64,000 nucleotides of DNA from Selaginella moellendorffii (Eukaryota; Streptophyta; Lycopodiopsida; Selaginellales; Selaginellaceae). The notes under the pieces were generated by a model. That model was not told where the DNA came from and did no database searches. It saw only the letters and a program-made list of their open reading frames with translations. Below are positions 38,637 to 50,395 of this stretch, one piece after another. Within the stretch, counting starts at the first letter, position 1. The number at the start of each line of letters is the position of its first letter. The translations under genes were made by a program, and so were the position numbers. The DNA lies in assembly GCF_000143415.4 (NCBI RefSeq), contig NW_003314289.1, positions 153,109 through 217,108 on the forward strand, read 5' to 3'.

Positions 38637-40527
38637 ATGCTTTCCAGGTTTTCCAGTTCTTTTCGTAGAAGTCTCTCGACGCTAGGCAGTTTTTCTCCGC
38701 TGCCCTCGCGGGGTCGTTGGTCTCCGCTTCCGGGCAGTTTATCTGCGGATCTGAGGCGTACGCTTCATCTATCGCCCGTGTATCGTACCGAGATTTTGAA
38801 ACCAGGGGTAGGGTTTAATGATCTTGTCAACGCAAGGGGTATTGGTTATGCTGGGGCCATGTCCAAGTTCGTCGCCAAAGCTGCACGGGCGCATGAGGAG
38901 GAGGCAGCGGCGATGGACGTGCACGAATGCGTGTGCATAGATGCCATGATCGCCAAATGGCATGCTGAAGATCCGGACGAGACGCTGTTCCTGGTGCTGG
39001 CACTCTGCTACATCGCCCGCCTCTCCGATGCCGAGAGGAGCGCGTGCGCTGCAACGCTGGGCTGGGACGGCGCGCGAGCGCAGATGGACTGCATGGTTGA
39101 TTTCGCTCGCCGGGTGCTGCTCTCGCGGACTCCAACCCTTGACTCGTTAGAAGCATCGAGGCAAGACGAGGAGGTGACGGAGCACCTGGAGCGTTTGTGG
39201 AGCGCGTTTTGCAGGGAGAGGAACATGAAAGGTTTGTAACTTTTCTTGGTTTTCTAATGGCGGTTTTGGATCTTTGTTTTGGAAGTGTGCTCCAAGGAGG
39301 TGGCGCGCACCGATATCGATATGGATTTCTTTCCTGCAGAGCCTTACCGCAAGCCTTGCAATGGGGAATTTAGATGTAAGAAGTTTTTTATTTACCTGGT
39401 TTCTCTTGTCGACAACTCTTTCAGGGCGCTGCAAAGGGGACGTGGAGGAGAAGTGGGACATCAAATTCTCCCCTCTGAGTACCACGTTTGCGGGGGAAGT
39501 GCCAAAGCTACTGGACTTGGTATCCAAAGTTGTGAACAGCGACTTCTTCTTTTTTCACCCGGTGGACAACATGGTGAGTAACTCAAATTCTTGAAATCTC
39601 TGATCTTTATAAGTTCTGTCCACAGGGGTGGAATATGCGATCGGTTGTGCGTGACCAAGCTCGACGAGACCAAGTAAAATTGGTTTACTCGCTGCTTGCA
39701 GGACATCGAGTCCCGCCGCCTTGGCCGTTTGTCGAAATGGACGGCGTCATGTCTGCACCCCTGCGGGTCAAGGAACTGGTACTGCTGCTCGAAGGGATCC
39801 ACAACAACAAGCTCCTGCGATCGCTCGCCCTCGAGAGGCCACCGCTGTCCGTGTTGCCGCACTACCATGCCATCTCGGTTTGCACGCAGCACGCTCGCAT
39901 CTGGCTTGGGCGCTACGACCTCCGAATCTATTACGACCACAAGTTGACGTGTAAGTTTTGTGCCTCTCCAGAGTTATATATGTTCAAGTGTTTTGTTGGA
40001 CTAGATGGCCGGCTTGGGACGCAGGATTCTAGCACGCAAGAGGAGGAGGAGGTATGTACATGTTTGTGTGTGCAAGCTTTTATTCTTTTCTTTCTTGCCA
40101 GGTTCTAGCAAATGGTTTCTACAAGGAGCGCACTCCGTCCTTTATGGAGAAAGCTGTGAGGATATGCACTATGGGAGAGATGTGGTACTAGCACTAGCAT
40201 CCATTCTCTAACACACATTAAAATATCGGCATGATTTGTTTATACAGGGTGTCCTCCAGCGAAAAGGAAGAGGCATGGCTGATGAACATGTGGCCAGAGG
40301 ACTACGATCTCGCAAAGCCACCGGACACAGCGATGTGGCGTGCTTATAGACAATACGTTGGGCATCCCGTGGTGGTTCCAAAAGAGCAGTCCAAGATTGG
40401 AGCAGCCCGAGTCCTTTCGGATATCGACTATGAATACACCCGGTACCTTGGCTGGGAGACAAAGTCGAAACACAGCGAAGATGGTCTTTTTCCACTACCC
40501 GTACCAACTCTCCATGAAATCTTATAA
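38637..40527 (+). CDS. Gene X copy B, unrecognised 522-residue protein (intact)
   Basis: Seven exons join in frame: 38637-39231, 39286-39375, 39425-39573, 39626-39950, 40005-40051, 40102-40184 and 40248-40527. The total is 1,569 nt, exactly 523 codons with the stop. The N-terminus (MLSRFSSSFRRSLSTLGSFS) is rich in Arg and Ser with no acidic residue, consistent with an organelle-targeting peptide. Landmarks are KPGVGFNDL, AMSKFVAKAARAHEEEAAA, DETLFLVLALCYIARLSDA, FFPAEPYRKPCNGEFR, WPFVEMDGVMSAP, GIHNNKLLRSLALERPPLS, an acidic TQEEEE, and AWLMNMWPEDYDLAKPPDT. I recognise no family, no membrane segment and no catalytic motif. It sits downstream of a kinase fragment, as all copies do. Clean splicing and frame in two copies suggest a real gene. 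Confidence 0.75.
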
Positions 40528-40630
40528 ATTAAAAAGCTGTATGAAGAGTAAAGAATATATCTAGAATATCCCGGCATATTCTAAAGTATTTTTTAAGCCA
40601 ACGGTCGAGATTTCTCCTGTTATACTAATT
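38650..40630. repeat. Left arm of a 1.97 kb inverted repeat
   Basis: Matches 47,570-49,545 in reverse complement with constant coordinate sum 88,200, so there are no indels along the arm. One substitution was noted (38,721, giving Trp versus Leu), and a 9 bp length difference marks the outer edge. The inner edge is at about 40,630. The arm contains almost all of gene X copy B. Confidence 0.93.
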
Positions 40631-40649
40631 TCCCTCCGCACCTGCTATT

Positions 40650-40839
40650 CGCGGCGATCTGGATCCTCGTGAGATTTTGTTCCTTCCAAAGTTCCTTACA
40701 CATGACAGTTCATGAGCTCAAATCAGTGGAAACCACGAGTCAGGAGGCATTGTTTCATCAACCATGTTCAAATGCCTGTGCAAAACAGAAATCTAGTCTA
40801 TAGTTCTAAAGTGGAGAGCATATAAATCTGTTATTTATA
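40650..40839 (+). repeat. Repeat block 'Z', left part
   Basis: Together with 44,605-44,890 this is the reverse-complement counterpart of about 46,900-47,375, at lower identity than the main arms. Shared segments include gatctggatcctcgtgag and ttccttacacatgacagt. The block was split by the DNA transposon at 40,840-44,604. Confidence 0.8.
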
Positions 40840-41420
40840 GGAGCCATTTGCACCTGCACTTTATATAAAAATATTTTAAAACGTATTTTAATTTTTGTGA
40901 CTGTACTTTAGTAGTTTTTAGGTTGTTTTAAGCTTTAAGTATGCATTTTAAAACATTTTCATTCCCACTTGCATAGGTTTTTATGGTAAAAATTTAATGT
41001 AAAACACTAATGACTTTGCACCTGACTTACTTTAAAATGTCTTCAAAATAGCATTCGAACATGTTTTAAAATATTTTAAAATTTCAAATTCAAATCAAAT
41101 TTGAAATGCTAACCCTAAATTTCAATTTTCAAATATTAAACTTGAACATAGCAACCATGCAGTTCTACGACGCCGCAAACATAGGAAGTTAATTAGGTTC
41201 TCTCGGACCTCCTATGCATCCTCCATCCTATGCAAGTCTTCTTGTGGTTCTCCCTTAGCTACAACAGGATCCTTGTAATTTTCGAAAATCTTTACTTCCT
41301 TCAAGGCTTGAATGTGTTTCTCCCATGCTTTGATCTCAGCATTGATGTTTATCTCACTAACATCAATTAAGAAGTTTGTAAGCAACCAAAGGGAACGACT
41401 TGAGAGATGGTTTATGGGGT

Positions 41421-42506
41421 TTAAATATATAGGGATGAATAAAAGTGCACCCTCTTTTCCAATTGATTAAGGGTTTTAAAATACTTGGAGTTAAGCGTCC
41501 TTGAGTTTGAATAGTATTGAGCTGGATAACCTCCCAGAAAGTCCAAATTCAGGAACTTACAAAGTTGTGCAAAATGCAACAACTTTTGATGATGTTCGGT
41601 AGGTACTTCTACTTGATCCTTTGTTTTTGATCCAAGCATTTGAATTTCATTTTTAGGAGTCTAAATGCTTTTTCAATAACAATCCGGGCCAGATGGTGTT
41701 GCTGGTACTCCGCCTCAGTCACCGTCAACTGGGAACATGTTTCAAATTAATAATTGAAAAAAAAAAAACAATCAACTTACCCAAGTGAGGGATCATCAAG
41801 TGTTGCTGCAGTTGGTAGTCCTTGTCTCCCACCAGATATGGCTCAATCCACTCGTCAAAAGCAAACTCTCGAAGAACTGTGAGTAATTCCTTCGCTTGGA
41901 TCTTGTGGTATAGCCTAGAGTTCCGAAAAACCCTCATGTCATGAACACTTCTTGGGAAAAAAAAAAACCAATTAGATATATAGAAGAAAAAAATTAAAAG
42001 TAATTACCTGGCCAGCTTGCATAGATATTCAAGAACCTTTTCTGAGCGTCACAAACCCTCTACAAGATCACCTAATACTGTTGTTTTCGATCAAAGTAGC
42101 CCTCACCATCAGGGCCAACTGATCAGATAATCTCAAAATGTGTATAGTTGATTGCCCCAGCCATATTAGGGAGATGGGTCTTGGTGATTTGCTAAAAATT
42201 TGCCACCACAGCTCTAACTTCCGCTGTTGTCTCTGGGAATCGAATCTTGTACCCAAGGCACTTGACAATTGCAGTAGCATGTGCAGTGGCTTCCCCGATC
42301 CCAAATTTGTCAGACAGGTCAGAGTAGTCGGTGTTCTTGAACAACTTGTACAAGGTGACCCCTAAAAGAACATCCACTGGCACCGCTCTCATAAACTTTG
42401 TATCCTGCTTGCAGATTTCAACCTCCAGAATGCCACAAAGCCCAAAGAACATCATCTTCTCCATCCTCAACTTCCGCTTCCATCGACCAGGGTTATACAA
42501 CTCCAT
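41421..42506 (-). pseudogene. Harbinger-type DDE transposase remnants
   Basis: Segments in order: FGLCGILEVEICKQDTKFMR and GVTLYKLFKNTDYSDLSDKF (helical region before the core, 42,506-42,192), MRVFRNSRLYHKI and PYLVGDKDYQLQQHLMIP (contains the second core Asp, 41,937-41,770), and HHLARIVIEKAFRLLKMKF (contains the core Glu, about 41,650-41,740). The first core Asp region (42,000-42,190) is not readable in one frame. The family is DDE_Tnp_4 (Harbinger nuclease). Confidence 0.8.
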
Positions 42507-42924
42507 GAAGCATACACCGCGGCTTCACCCACCAGAGACTAGTGTCAAGTCACTTGGACAAGACTGCTCGACAAAGCTTGTCTTCGTCCTCCTCCTCATC
42601 CGGAAGAGTTTATGCCACCAGGGTTTTGTCATCGATAATGGATTGAAAAGCCTCCACAGCGAGAAACAAAACTTGTAGAATAAGCAAGATTACCTTGTTC
42701 CTCAATAAAGCATCGATGACTGTTGCTTGATTGTTGAAAGAACCATGTTCCCCCCAAGCATCTCCTTGGTTTTCCCCGAAAGCATCTTTTATTTCCTCGG
42801 GTTGAACTATTGCAAGATCCTGAAAAAAAAATTTGTTAGAAAAAATCTAGAATATCATAGCCTAAACATAGTTTAGTTTAATATTAATAATTAATGTCCC
42901 CCTAAAATCCCAAAAACAAGACAG

Positions 42925-43632
42925 CTAACTCCTAGATGCAGCCCCATTCAAGAAGTTAGAGATGGAGCTTGCAAGGTTGGAGATGGCTCTAGCTAAAACT
43001 GTTGCAGCTGCAGCCTTCTCCTTCTCAGCCAGGCTATTCTCCTTCATGCAAACAATGCTCTCCTTTTGCCATGCTAGATTCTGCTCATTTCGAGCAGTAG
43101 CGAGAGCATTTCCCTCAGCGAGCAAAGTTGTCATGCTTTTCTCGGCCTTCTTCGGGTTCTTCTGCTTCCCTGAACTCCCTGGCACCTGTGTAGCATCTCT
43201 AGGAGGATCAACACCATCCGCGGGGTCCTCCTCGTGAGCTTCCTCTTCCGAAGCATCTGAATCAACAAGAAATGTTGGAGATGTCGATGTTTGCTTTGCT
43301 AGGAATTCATCCATGATGTTGAAGTACTCGACTAGGAACACCTTCAAGTTCAACTTCATTGGCATAAGCTGCTTTGCATCCTTGTGGCTCAAGCTAAAGT
43401 AGTCAGGGTTCCCAGTTTTCCTTTGGAAATCACAAACACACTTGTAGTTGTTGCAAAGGTTGTTCCAGCGAGTCTAGCAAGCCTTCCAACCCCGCTGCAT
43501 GCCAGCAGCCTGGACCTTCTTCACAATCCTCTTCCAGCAATCAGTTGCTGTCAACGTTGTCTCCTCACTTCCCCACACTGCCCTGATCTTTCCAAGGTGA
43601 TCTTCCCATTTGAAGTCAATGAGGGAAGCCAT
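42925..43632 (-). pseudogene. Harbinger-associated Myb/SANT-like protein
   Basis: It starts at about 43,632 with MASLIDFKWEDHLGKIRAVW, a trihelix/SANT-type DNA-binding fold, and continues with TDCWKRIVKKVQAAGMQRGW. A TAG interrupts the frame just before TRWNNLC. The downstream part (43,392-42,925) has SLSHKDAKQLMPMKLNL, an acidic linker and an Ala-rich helical tail. In active elements this protein helps the transposase to bind DNA and enter the nucleus. Confidence 0.75.
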
Positions 43633-44604
43633 CTCACCATCTCCCTAGTTTTTCCCGCATTTCTTCCTCACTTTCTTCACAACATGAACACCTGCCTCCC
43701 CTTCCTCGTCGGCATCACCCTCCTCTTCATCACCCCAATCATCTTCTTCCACCTCCTGTTCAATGGCAACGTCGTCTTGCTCCTCCAAGTTATGAAACTA
43801 GAGTTGCATGTACTACTGTCCTGATGACTGCTCTTGCTCCAGGTCACCTGCTTCACCACCTTAAACCCGAAACCACTCTCCTAGAATCTGAGCTAAACTC
43901 GGTTTGAAGCTTACCTTGTTAGTTGTCATAGAAGAGAATTCAGAGAACAATCAAGTTCTAGAAGCCGTGGGGGGAGAGGCTCCAGCTCCCCGTGCTACAA
44001 CTCCCCATTCTCCAGCTCTGAGTCCACCCTGATTGAGGCCAAGATTCGAGAGATCGGCATCTCCACGGCCTCGGCCCCAAGGCGGCATGCCTCCTTGAGC
44101 AACAGCTGGGCCTGGTGCTCGTCCTCCAACCCCGGATGCTCCTCACTCCACAAACAGCACCTCCTCGCTGGATGCCACTGCCCTGAACCTGTACCATCTC
44201 CTCGTCAAACCCTATAACTCCTCCTTCCGCAAAATCGGCTACTCCTCCTTCCTCAACCGAATCCCCAACATGATCTAACCCTAGGGCGATGACTGCTACC
44301 ATAAAATGCCTGAGCTCACGGCAGCTCGCAGCAAAAAACTGAAACACGTGCTGGAATCTTTGGGGAATCTTGGAGATCCCTTTTAAAAATATTTTAAGTT
44401 CCCCCCTATCTTTTAAAATCGGTCTGAATGTTTTAAAAAGTGAAAACATTGTGTTAAAGTTAGCACTATGTGCAAATGAAATTTTTTTTAAAAATATCCT
44501 AAATTTTAATGTAAAGTAATTTACTTTATTTTAAAACATAGTGCGAATGTATTCATCACTTAAATTTAACACATTTCAAGAATAAAGAGCAGGTACATGG
44601 CTCC

Positions 44605-44890
44605 TATGGTCTCTTATTCTTCTGTATTGCCAACAACTGGTTGGTCATGGGATCCAGTTCTATGCCAGGTACCTGCATGTCCATAGAATTTGTAGCGTGC
44701 GAGAGCTAGATAGGTTGCTTGTTTCTGGTATATAGTTTTCCAGCGTTACAACAACTCAGCAGCGCGGCATGCTCAACTTGATGACTTGCTCATCCTTACT
44801 GTGCCAGACCAGGAAAACACCTCGAGGTGCAAACCGAGCTCTCACTGCAAATGGCTCTGTCATCAATGATATCATATGGATACGGTACGG
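44605..44890 (+). repeat. Repeat block 'Z', right part
   Basis: Continues block Z after the transposon, with tatggtctcttatt, ggttggtcatgggatccag and gcgtgcgagagctag shared in reverse orientation with 46,900-47,160. Contains no gene that I can support. Confidence 0.75.
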
Positions 44891-45433
44891 TCCTCTTTTG
44901 TATTAATTTTTCTGACATGCTCGTCATTAAGTGTGAGGAACTAGACGCCTGCTCCCTGGTCAACAGTGGTGGTGCCTTCGTTCCCAGGTGAAAGCTCTTC
45001 GTTCCCAGGTGAAAGCTCTTAGTTCTCTGACTCATTTCATTTTTTTTATTATAGGGTCAGTTCACCAAGTTATGTCTTCGTCCAAAATCATCATTGAAGC
45101 TTTATTTTTTGATAGATTCTTTTCCTGTTCTTCTCAAAGGTCAGAAAAAAACTAGAAGTTTCACCAACTGTTACTTCTATGCATCATTGGTTTTTGACAT
45201 ATTGATAGCAATAACCAAAACAATAGAGCTCAAGGTATTATCAATGTTCATTTTTCTATTCTATTGTCTTTTTTTCTAACTATATGAGGATGATTTTGCA
45301 ACTTCTTTATTGTTTTAAAGTCTTTATCTTTCCCGTGATCCAACTATACTTGTAACTACATTAACCAGTTTGCTATTGAACGCTTATATGAATCATATCC
45401 TCAATTTTGTAAGGAAAGCCTACGATAGGCCAT
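44891..45433. other. AT-rich spacer
   Basis: About 540 bp of AT-rich sequence between block Z and the second Yb copy. It includes a direct repeat cgttcccaggtgaaagctctt near 44,980-45,020. No coding signal is seen. Confidence 0.6.
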
Positions 45434-45860
45434 TATGTGGACACGACCAAGTTCGAGGCTCTGGTATGTGAGAAAGTCTTTCACCTGGCTTTGATTTCCC
45501 TTTTCCCTCCTTTCTTCTAGGACGCATGGCTTGACAGTGCGGAGGTAGACACTTTGAACGCCTCACGAGAAAAGATAAAGAAGTTTCCGAGAATGACATT
45601 TCCCCTCGAGATATCAGGCTCACAAAGAAGCAGATTGCTGATGCGCTGGAGCCTGGAGAAATGGTGCTTGTTTTTTATTGTTCAGCATTGTCATGCTTGG
45701 TAGTAGCATTCTATTGTCTTGGGTATGCCACTTACGCGAGCAGTATTCCTTTTGTCTTTCACTGAATGCATGCATATGCTTGTGCCTAGCATAAACATCT
45801 CTGTGGATCTTGACGAGATGAACCACATTTCTACTGAGTAATAGGCACATTCAGGTAAGC
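45434..45860 (+). repeat. Repeat block 'Yb', copy 2
   Basis: Nearly identical to 37,225-37,650 (tgtggacacgaccaagttc onward) with a few substitutions. It again directly precedes a kinase fragment. Confidence 0.85.
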
Positions 45861-45924
45861 AGTGATTTTCAAAAGCATAGTTTTGCTCCTTGTCCTCTGA
45901 GAAACTGGGCTCTGGTTGCCGCAG

Positions 45925-46880
45925 TTACGTAGCTCCAGAGTACGCAATGACCGGACATCTTTTGGTGAAGAGCGATGTCTACCGCTACGGGGTCGTGCTA
46001 CTGGGGCTACTGTCGGGCAGAAGCCGGTCGATATGTCCCAGCCACCCGGTCAAATAAATCTAGTGACATGGGCAAAGACCGCTGCTCAACAGCAAGGAGG
46101 GACTGGAGATCCTCGGCTCTAAACAATGTTCCATTCGACAACCTCGTCAGGGTGGCAGCGATCACCTCCAGCCGGACGTCTCTCACAGGCCTCTCATGCA
46201 GTCGTCCAGGCGTTGAAGCTAATGTACAACGACTCGGACGCCAGCGATGGTATCGTGTCCGGCAATGGCAGCATGCCCTGGGAAAGCCAGCAGCAGGATG
46301 TAAAGTCGAGGAATCCTTTTGTCGGCGGTGGTGGAACGTACGCAAGCGGTGGTGGTGGTGGTGGCGGTGGCGACGAGAGAATCCGCACTGTGGCGAGACA
46401 CGGCTGGGAGAGTGGCTCGTTCAACAGCATTGACTACGACTCGAGGACGTTTGGTGAAGATCGGGCAGGGAAGCAGAAGGCACTGTCAAGCTGGGGGAGC
46501 AGCAGCAATGCGCATCAGCTCCCACTGCGGCGACATCGATCAAGCGGAAGCGTCCTTGGTACCGAGTGAGAAACGCGTAATGGGACAGTGAGTGAGTCGG
46601 TGCTACTGCGGTACGGACGATGCTAACAGGAACGACCATCGTGACAGTTTTTAGAGGGAGCGGGGCGGCGGGGGTGGTGGTGGCGGAGATGGAAGGGATG
46701 GATTGACTATTGTTTCACGCAGGCTAGTCGTATTCTTGCTCGAGATGATGGTTTCGAGCTCGGCTTCTCATCGATTTGGATCTTCTTGCTGGGTGTTTGC
46801 TACTGGAGTATAGCGAGATCACAGGAGCACAAGAAGGGAGCTTGAGTTCCTGGCTCGGGAAACAAGCTGTCCAGAGTGCA
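45925..46880 (+). pseudogene. ALE2-like kinase 3' fragment K2
   Basis: Same starting point (YVAPEYA codons) and the same frame lesions as K1. It keeps more of the tail: the [17 protein letters not shown] is present here and deleted in K1, and part of the serine-rich end is retained. It continues into the kinase 3' flank up to about 46,880. K1 and K2 share mutations, so they descend from one already broken copy. Confidence 0.87.
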
Positions 46881-46899
46881 AGATGGTGGTAGTTTGTAA

Positions 46900-47375
46900 C
46901 ATATGATATCGTTGATGACAGAGCCATTTGTGGCGAGAGCTCGGTCTGCACCTCGAGGTGTTTTCTGGTCTGGCACAGTAAGGACGAGCAAGTCGTCAAG
47001 TTGAGCATGCCACGCTGCCGAGTTGTTGTAACGCTGGAAAACTAAATACCAGAAGCAAGCAACCTAGCTAGCTCTCGCACGCTACAAATTCTATGGACAT
47101 GCAAGTACCTGGCATAAAACTGGATCCCATGACCAACCAGTTGTATAAGAGACCATAGTCAATTTAACACCTTGCAAGGAAGAAAAAATAACAAATTTAT
47201 ATGTTAACTTTCTCTCCACTTTAGAATTACACACCAGATTTCTGTTTTGCACGGGCAGTTGAATGATTGATATAACAACGCCTCCTGACTTGTGGTTCCC
47301 ACTGATTTGAGCACACGAACTGTCATGTGTAAGGAACTTTGGAAGGAACAAAATTTCACGAGGATCCAGATCGCC
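46900..47375 (-). repeat. Repeat block 'Z', inverted and uninterrupted copy
   Basis: Reverse-complement relative of 40,650-40,839 plus 44,605-44,890, without the Harbinger element. It has about 30 bp (ttcttccttgcaaggtgtt region) at the equivalent of the insertion site that the other copy lacks. Confidence 0.8.
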
Positions 47376-47569
47376 ACACGTGCCCTGGAAAGCGAATCGA
47401 TAAGGAGATAGCAGGCGCCAAGGCGCCGCCTGGTCATGTCGCCCTGTGCCCTGGAAACCTCCCCTAACTCGCTTGCTCGCATGCCAAGCTTGTATCGAAT
47501 GAATTCCAGGATATGGATGCTGCCAGTGCGCAGATCAAAAAAATTGTATTACAAATAGTATCCGGTATT

Positions 47570-49545
47570 AATTAGTTTAACAGGAGAAATCTCGACCGTT
47601 GGCTTAAAAAATACTTTAGAATATGCCGGGATATTCTAGATATATTCTTTACTCTTCATACAGCTTTTTAATTTATAAGATTTCATGGAGAGTTGGTACG
47701 GGTAGTGGAAAAAGACCATCTTCGCTGTGTTTCGACTTTGTCTCCCAGCCAAGGTACCGGGTGTATTCATAGTCGATATCCGAAAGGACTCGGGCTGCTC
47801 CAATCTTGGACTGCTCTTTTGGAACCACCACGGGATGCCCAACGTATTGTCTATAAGCACGCCACATCGCTGTGTCCGGTGGCTTTGCGAGATCGTAGTC
47901 CTCTGGCCACATGTTCATCAGCCATGCCTCTTCCTTTTCGCTGGAGGACACCCTGTATAAACAAATCATGCCGATATTTTAATGTGTGTTAGAGAATGGA
48001 TGCTAGTGCTAGTACCACATCTCTCCCATAGTGCATATCCTCACAGCTTTCTCCATAAAGGACGGAGTGCGCTCCTTGTAGAAACCATTTGCTAGAACCT
48101 GGCAAGAAAGAAAAGAATAAAAGCTTGCACACACAAACATGTACATACCTCCTCCTCCTCTTGCGTGCTAGAATCCTGCGTCCCAAGCCGGCCATCTAGT
48201 CCAACAAAACACTTGAACATATATAACTCTGGAGAGGCACAAAACTTACACGTCAACTTGTGGTCGTAATAGATTCGGAGGTCGTAGCGCCCAAGCCAGA
48301 TGCGAGCGTGCTGCGTGCAAACCGAGATGGCATGGTAGTGCGGCAACACGGACAGCGGTGGCCTCTCGAGGGCGAGCGATCGCAGGAGCTTGTTGTTGTG
48401 GATCCCTTCGAGCAGCAGTACCAGTTCCTTGACCCGCAGGGGTGCAGACATGACGCCGTCCATTTCGACAAACGGCCAAGGCGGCGGGACTCGATGTCCT
48501 GCAAGCAGCGAGTAAACCAATTTTACTTGGTCTCGTCGAGCTTGGTCACGCACAACCGATCGCATATTCCACCCCTGTGGACAGAACTTATAAAGATCAG
48601 AGATTTCAAGAATTTGAGTTACTCACCATGTTGTCCACCGGGTGAAAAAAGAAGAAGTCGCTGTTCACAACTTTGGATACCAAGTCCAGTAGCTTTGGCA
48701 CTTCCCCCGCAAACGTGGTACTCAGAGGGGAGAATTTGATGTCCCACTTCTCCTCCACGTCCCCTTTGCAGCGCCCTGAAAGAGTTGTCGACAAGAGAAA
48801 CCAGGTAAATAAAAAACTTCTTACATCTAAATTCCCCATTGCAAGGCTTGCGGTAAGGCTCTGCAGGAAAGAAATCCATATCGATATCGGTGCGCGCCAC
48901 CTCCTTGGAGCACACTTCCAAAACAAAGATCCAAAACCGCCATTAGAAAACCAAGAAAAGTTACAAACCTTTCATGTTCCTCTCCCTGCAAAACGCGCTC
49001 CACAAACGCTCCAGGTGCTCCGTCACCTCCTCGTCTTGCCTCGATGCTTCTAACGAGTCAAGGGTTGGAGTCCGCGAGAGCAGCACCCGGCGAGCGAAAT
49101 CAACCATGCAGTCCATCTGCGCTCGCGCGCCGTCCCAGCCCAGCGTTGCAGCGCACGCGCTCCTCTCGGCATCGGAGAGGCGGGCGATGTAGCAGAGTGC
49201 CAGCACCAGGAACAGCGTCTCGTCCGGATCTTCAGCATGCCATTTGGCGATCATGGCATCTATGCACACGCATTCGTGCACGTCCATCGCCGCTGCCTCC
49301 TCCTCATGCGCCCGTGCAGCTTTGGCGACGAACTTGGACATGGCCCCAGCATAACCAATACCCCTTGCGTTGACAAGATCATTAAACCCTACCCCTGGTT
49401 TCAAAATCTCGGTACGATACACGGGCGATAGATGAAGCGTACGCCTCAGATCCGCAGATAAACTGCCCGGAAGCGGAGACAAACGACCCCGCGAGGGCAG
49501 CGGAGAAAAACTGCCTAGCGTCGAGAGACTTCTACGAAAAGAACT
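47570..49545. repeat. Right arm of the 1.97 kb inverted repeat
   Basis: Reverse complement of 38,650-40,630 (coordinate sum 88,200). The inner edge is where the arms diverge after tttctcctgtta. The sequence between the arms is about 6.9 kb. Confidence 0.93.
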
Positions 49546-49554
49546 GGAAAGCAT
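47673..49554 (-). CDS. Gene X copy C, unrecognised 519-residue protein (intact)
   Basis: Mirror image of copy B with the same seven exons and splice sites. The 5' end reads MLSSSFRRSLSTLGSFSPLP, three residues shorter because a 9 bp repeat unit (ggttttcca) is absent. One further residue differs (Leu in place of Trp at about residue 27). From there to the stop I found no difference from copy B in the encoded protein. The same targeting-like N-terminus and the same lack of any recognisable domain apply. Function unknown. Confidence 0.75.
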
Positions 49555-49619
49555 TGCTGCGCGCAATACTGTGCCCTACGTTTATAAGCCGTTTTTTCGA
49601 TAATCTGGCATAGACAGCT

Positions 49620-50395
49620 TGTTTCCCGAGCCGATCTCGCTATACTCCAGTAGCAAACACCCAGCAAGAAAATCCAAATCGATGAGAAGCCGAGCTCGAA
49701 ACCATCATCTCGAGCAAGAATACGACTAGCCTGTGTGAAACAATGATCAATCCATCCCTTCTATCTCCGCCAACCACCACCGCCGCCCCGCTCCCTCTAA
49801 AAACTATAGCAGCCAAATGTCACTATGGTCGTTCCTGTTAGCATCGTCCCGCTTGTACCGCAGTAGCACCAACACTCACTGCGTGTTTCTCACCCGGTAG
49901 CACTGTCAAGCTGGGGGAGCAGCAGCAATGCGCGTCATCTCCCAGTGCGGCGACATCGGTCAAGCCGAAGCGTCCTTGGTAATTTCCACCAAACGTCCTA
50001 GAGTCGTAGTCAATGCTATTGAACGAGTCACTCTCCCAGCCGTGTCTCGCTGCGTCTCGTCGTCACCACCGCCGACAAAAGGATTCCTCGACTTTACGTC
50101 CTGCTGCTGGCTTTCCCTGGGCATGCTGCCATTGCGGACACGATACCGTCGCTGGCGTCCGAGTCGTTGTATATTAGCTTCAACGCCTGGACGACTGCAT
50201 GAGAGGCCTGTGAGAGACGTCCGGCTGGAGGTGATCGCTGCCACCCTGACGAGGTTGTCAAATGGAACATTGTATAGAGCCGAGGATCTCCAGTCCATCC
50301 TTGCTGTTGAGCAGCGGTCTTTGCCCATGTCACTAGATTTATTTGACCGGGTGGCTGGGACATGTCGACCGGCTTTCTACTGCGACAACCAGAGG
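49620..50395 (-). pseudogene. ALE2-like kinase 3' fragment K3
   Basis: Inverted relative of K1. Reading leftward from about 50,395, the splice-acceptor region ttgtcgcag runs straight into agaaagccggtcgacatg, so about 100 bp encoding YVAPEYA through LLSG have been deleted. The remainder resembles K1, with its own additional changes (shortened Gly-rich tail). Confidence 0.85.

Larger units (their letters stand above)
40840..44604 (-). mobile_element. PIF/Harbinger-like DNA transposon, degenerate
   Basis: 3.77 kb with imperfect terminal inverted repeats: GGAGCCATTTGCACCTGC at 40,840 and, from the right end inward, GGAGCCATGTACCTGC. It carries the two minus-strand genes expected of PIF/Harbinger, a Myb/SANT-like protein and a DDE transposase. 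The comparable locus at 47,375-46,900 lacks it, which confirms insertion into block Z. Both genes contain stops or frame breaks, so it is non-autonomous now. A clean 3 bp target duplication was not identified. Both ends are rich in ttttaaaa repeats. Confidence 0.82.

Noticed and set aside
40834-44610. A 3 bp target-site duplication for the Harbinger-like element
   Set aside because: The flanks read ata and tat, which extend the inverted repeat instead of forming a direct duplication. The uninterrupted paralogue does not settle the junction.
48260-48739. 159-codon frames opposite gene X (39,461-39,940 minus; 48,260-48,739 plus)
   Set aside because: Both are the antisense of exons 3-4 of gene X and of the intron between them. 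The sense strand has consistent splice sites and an exact codon total.
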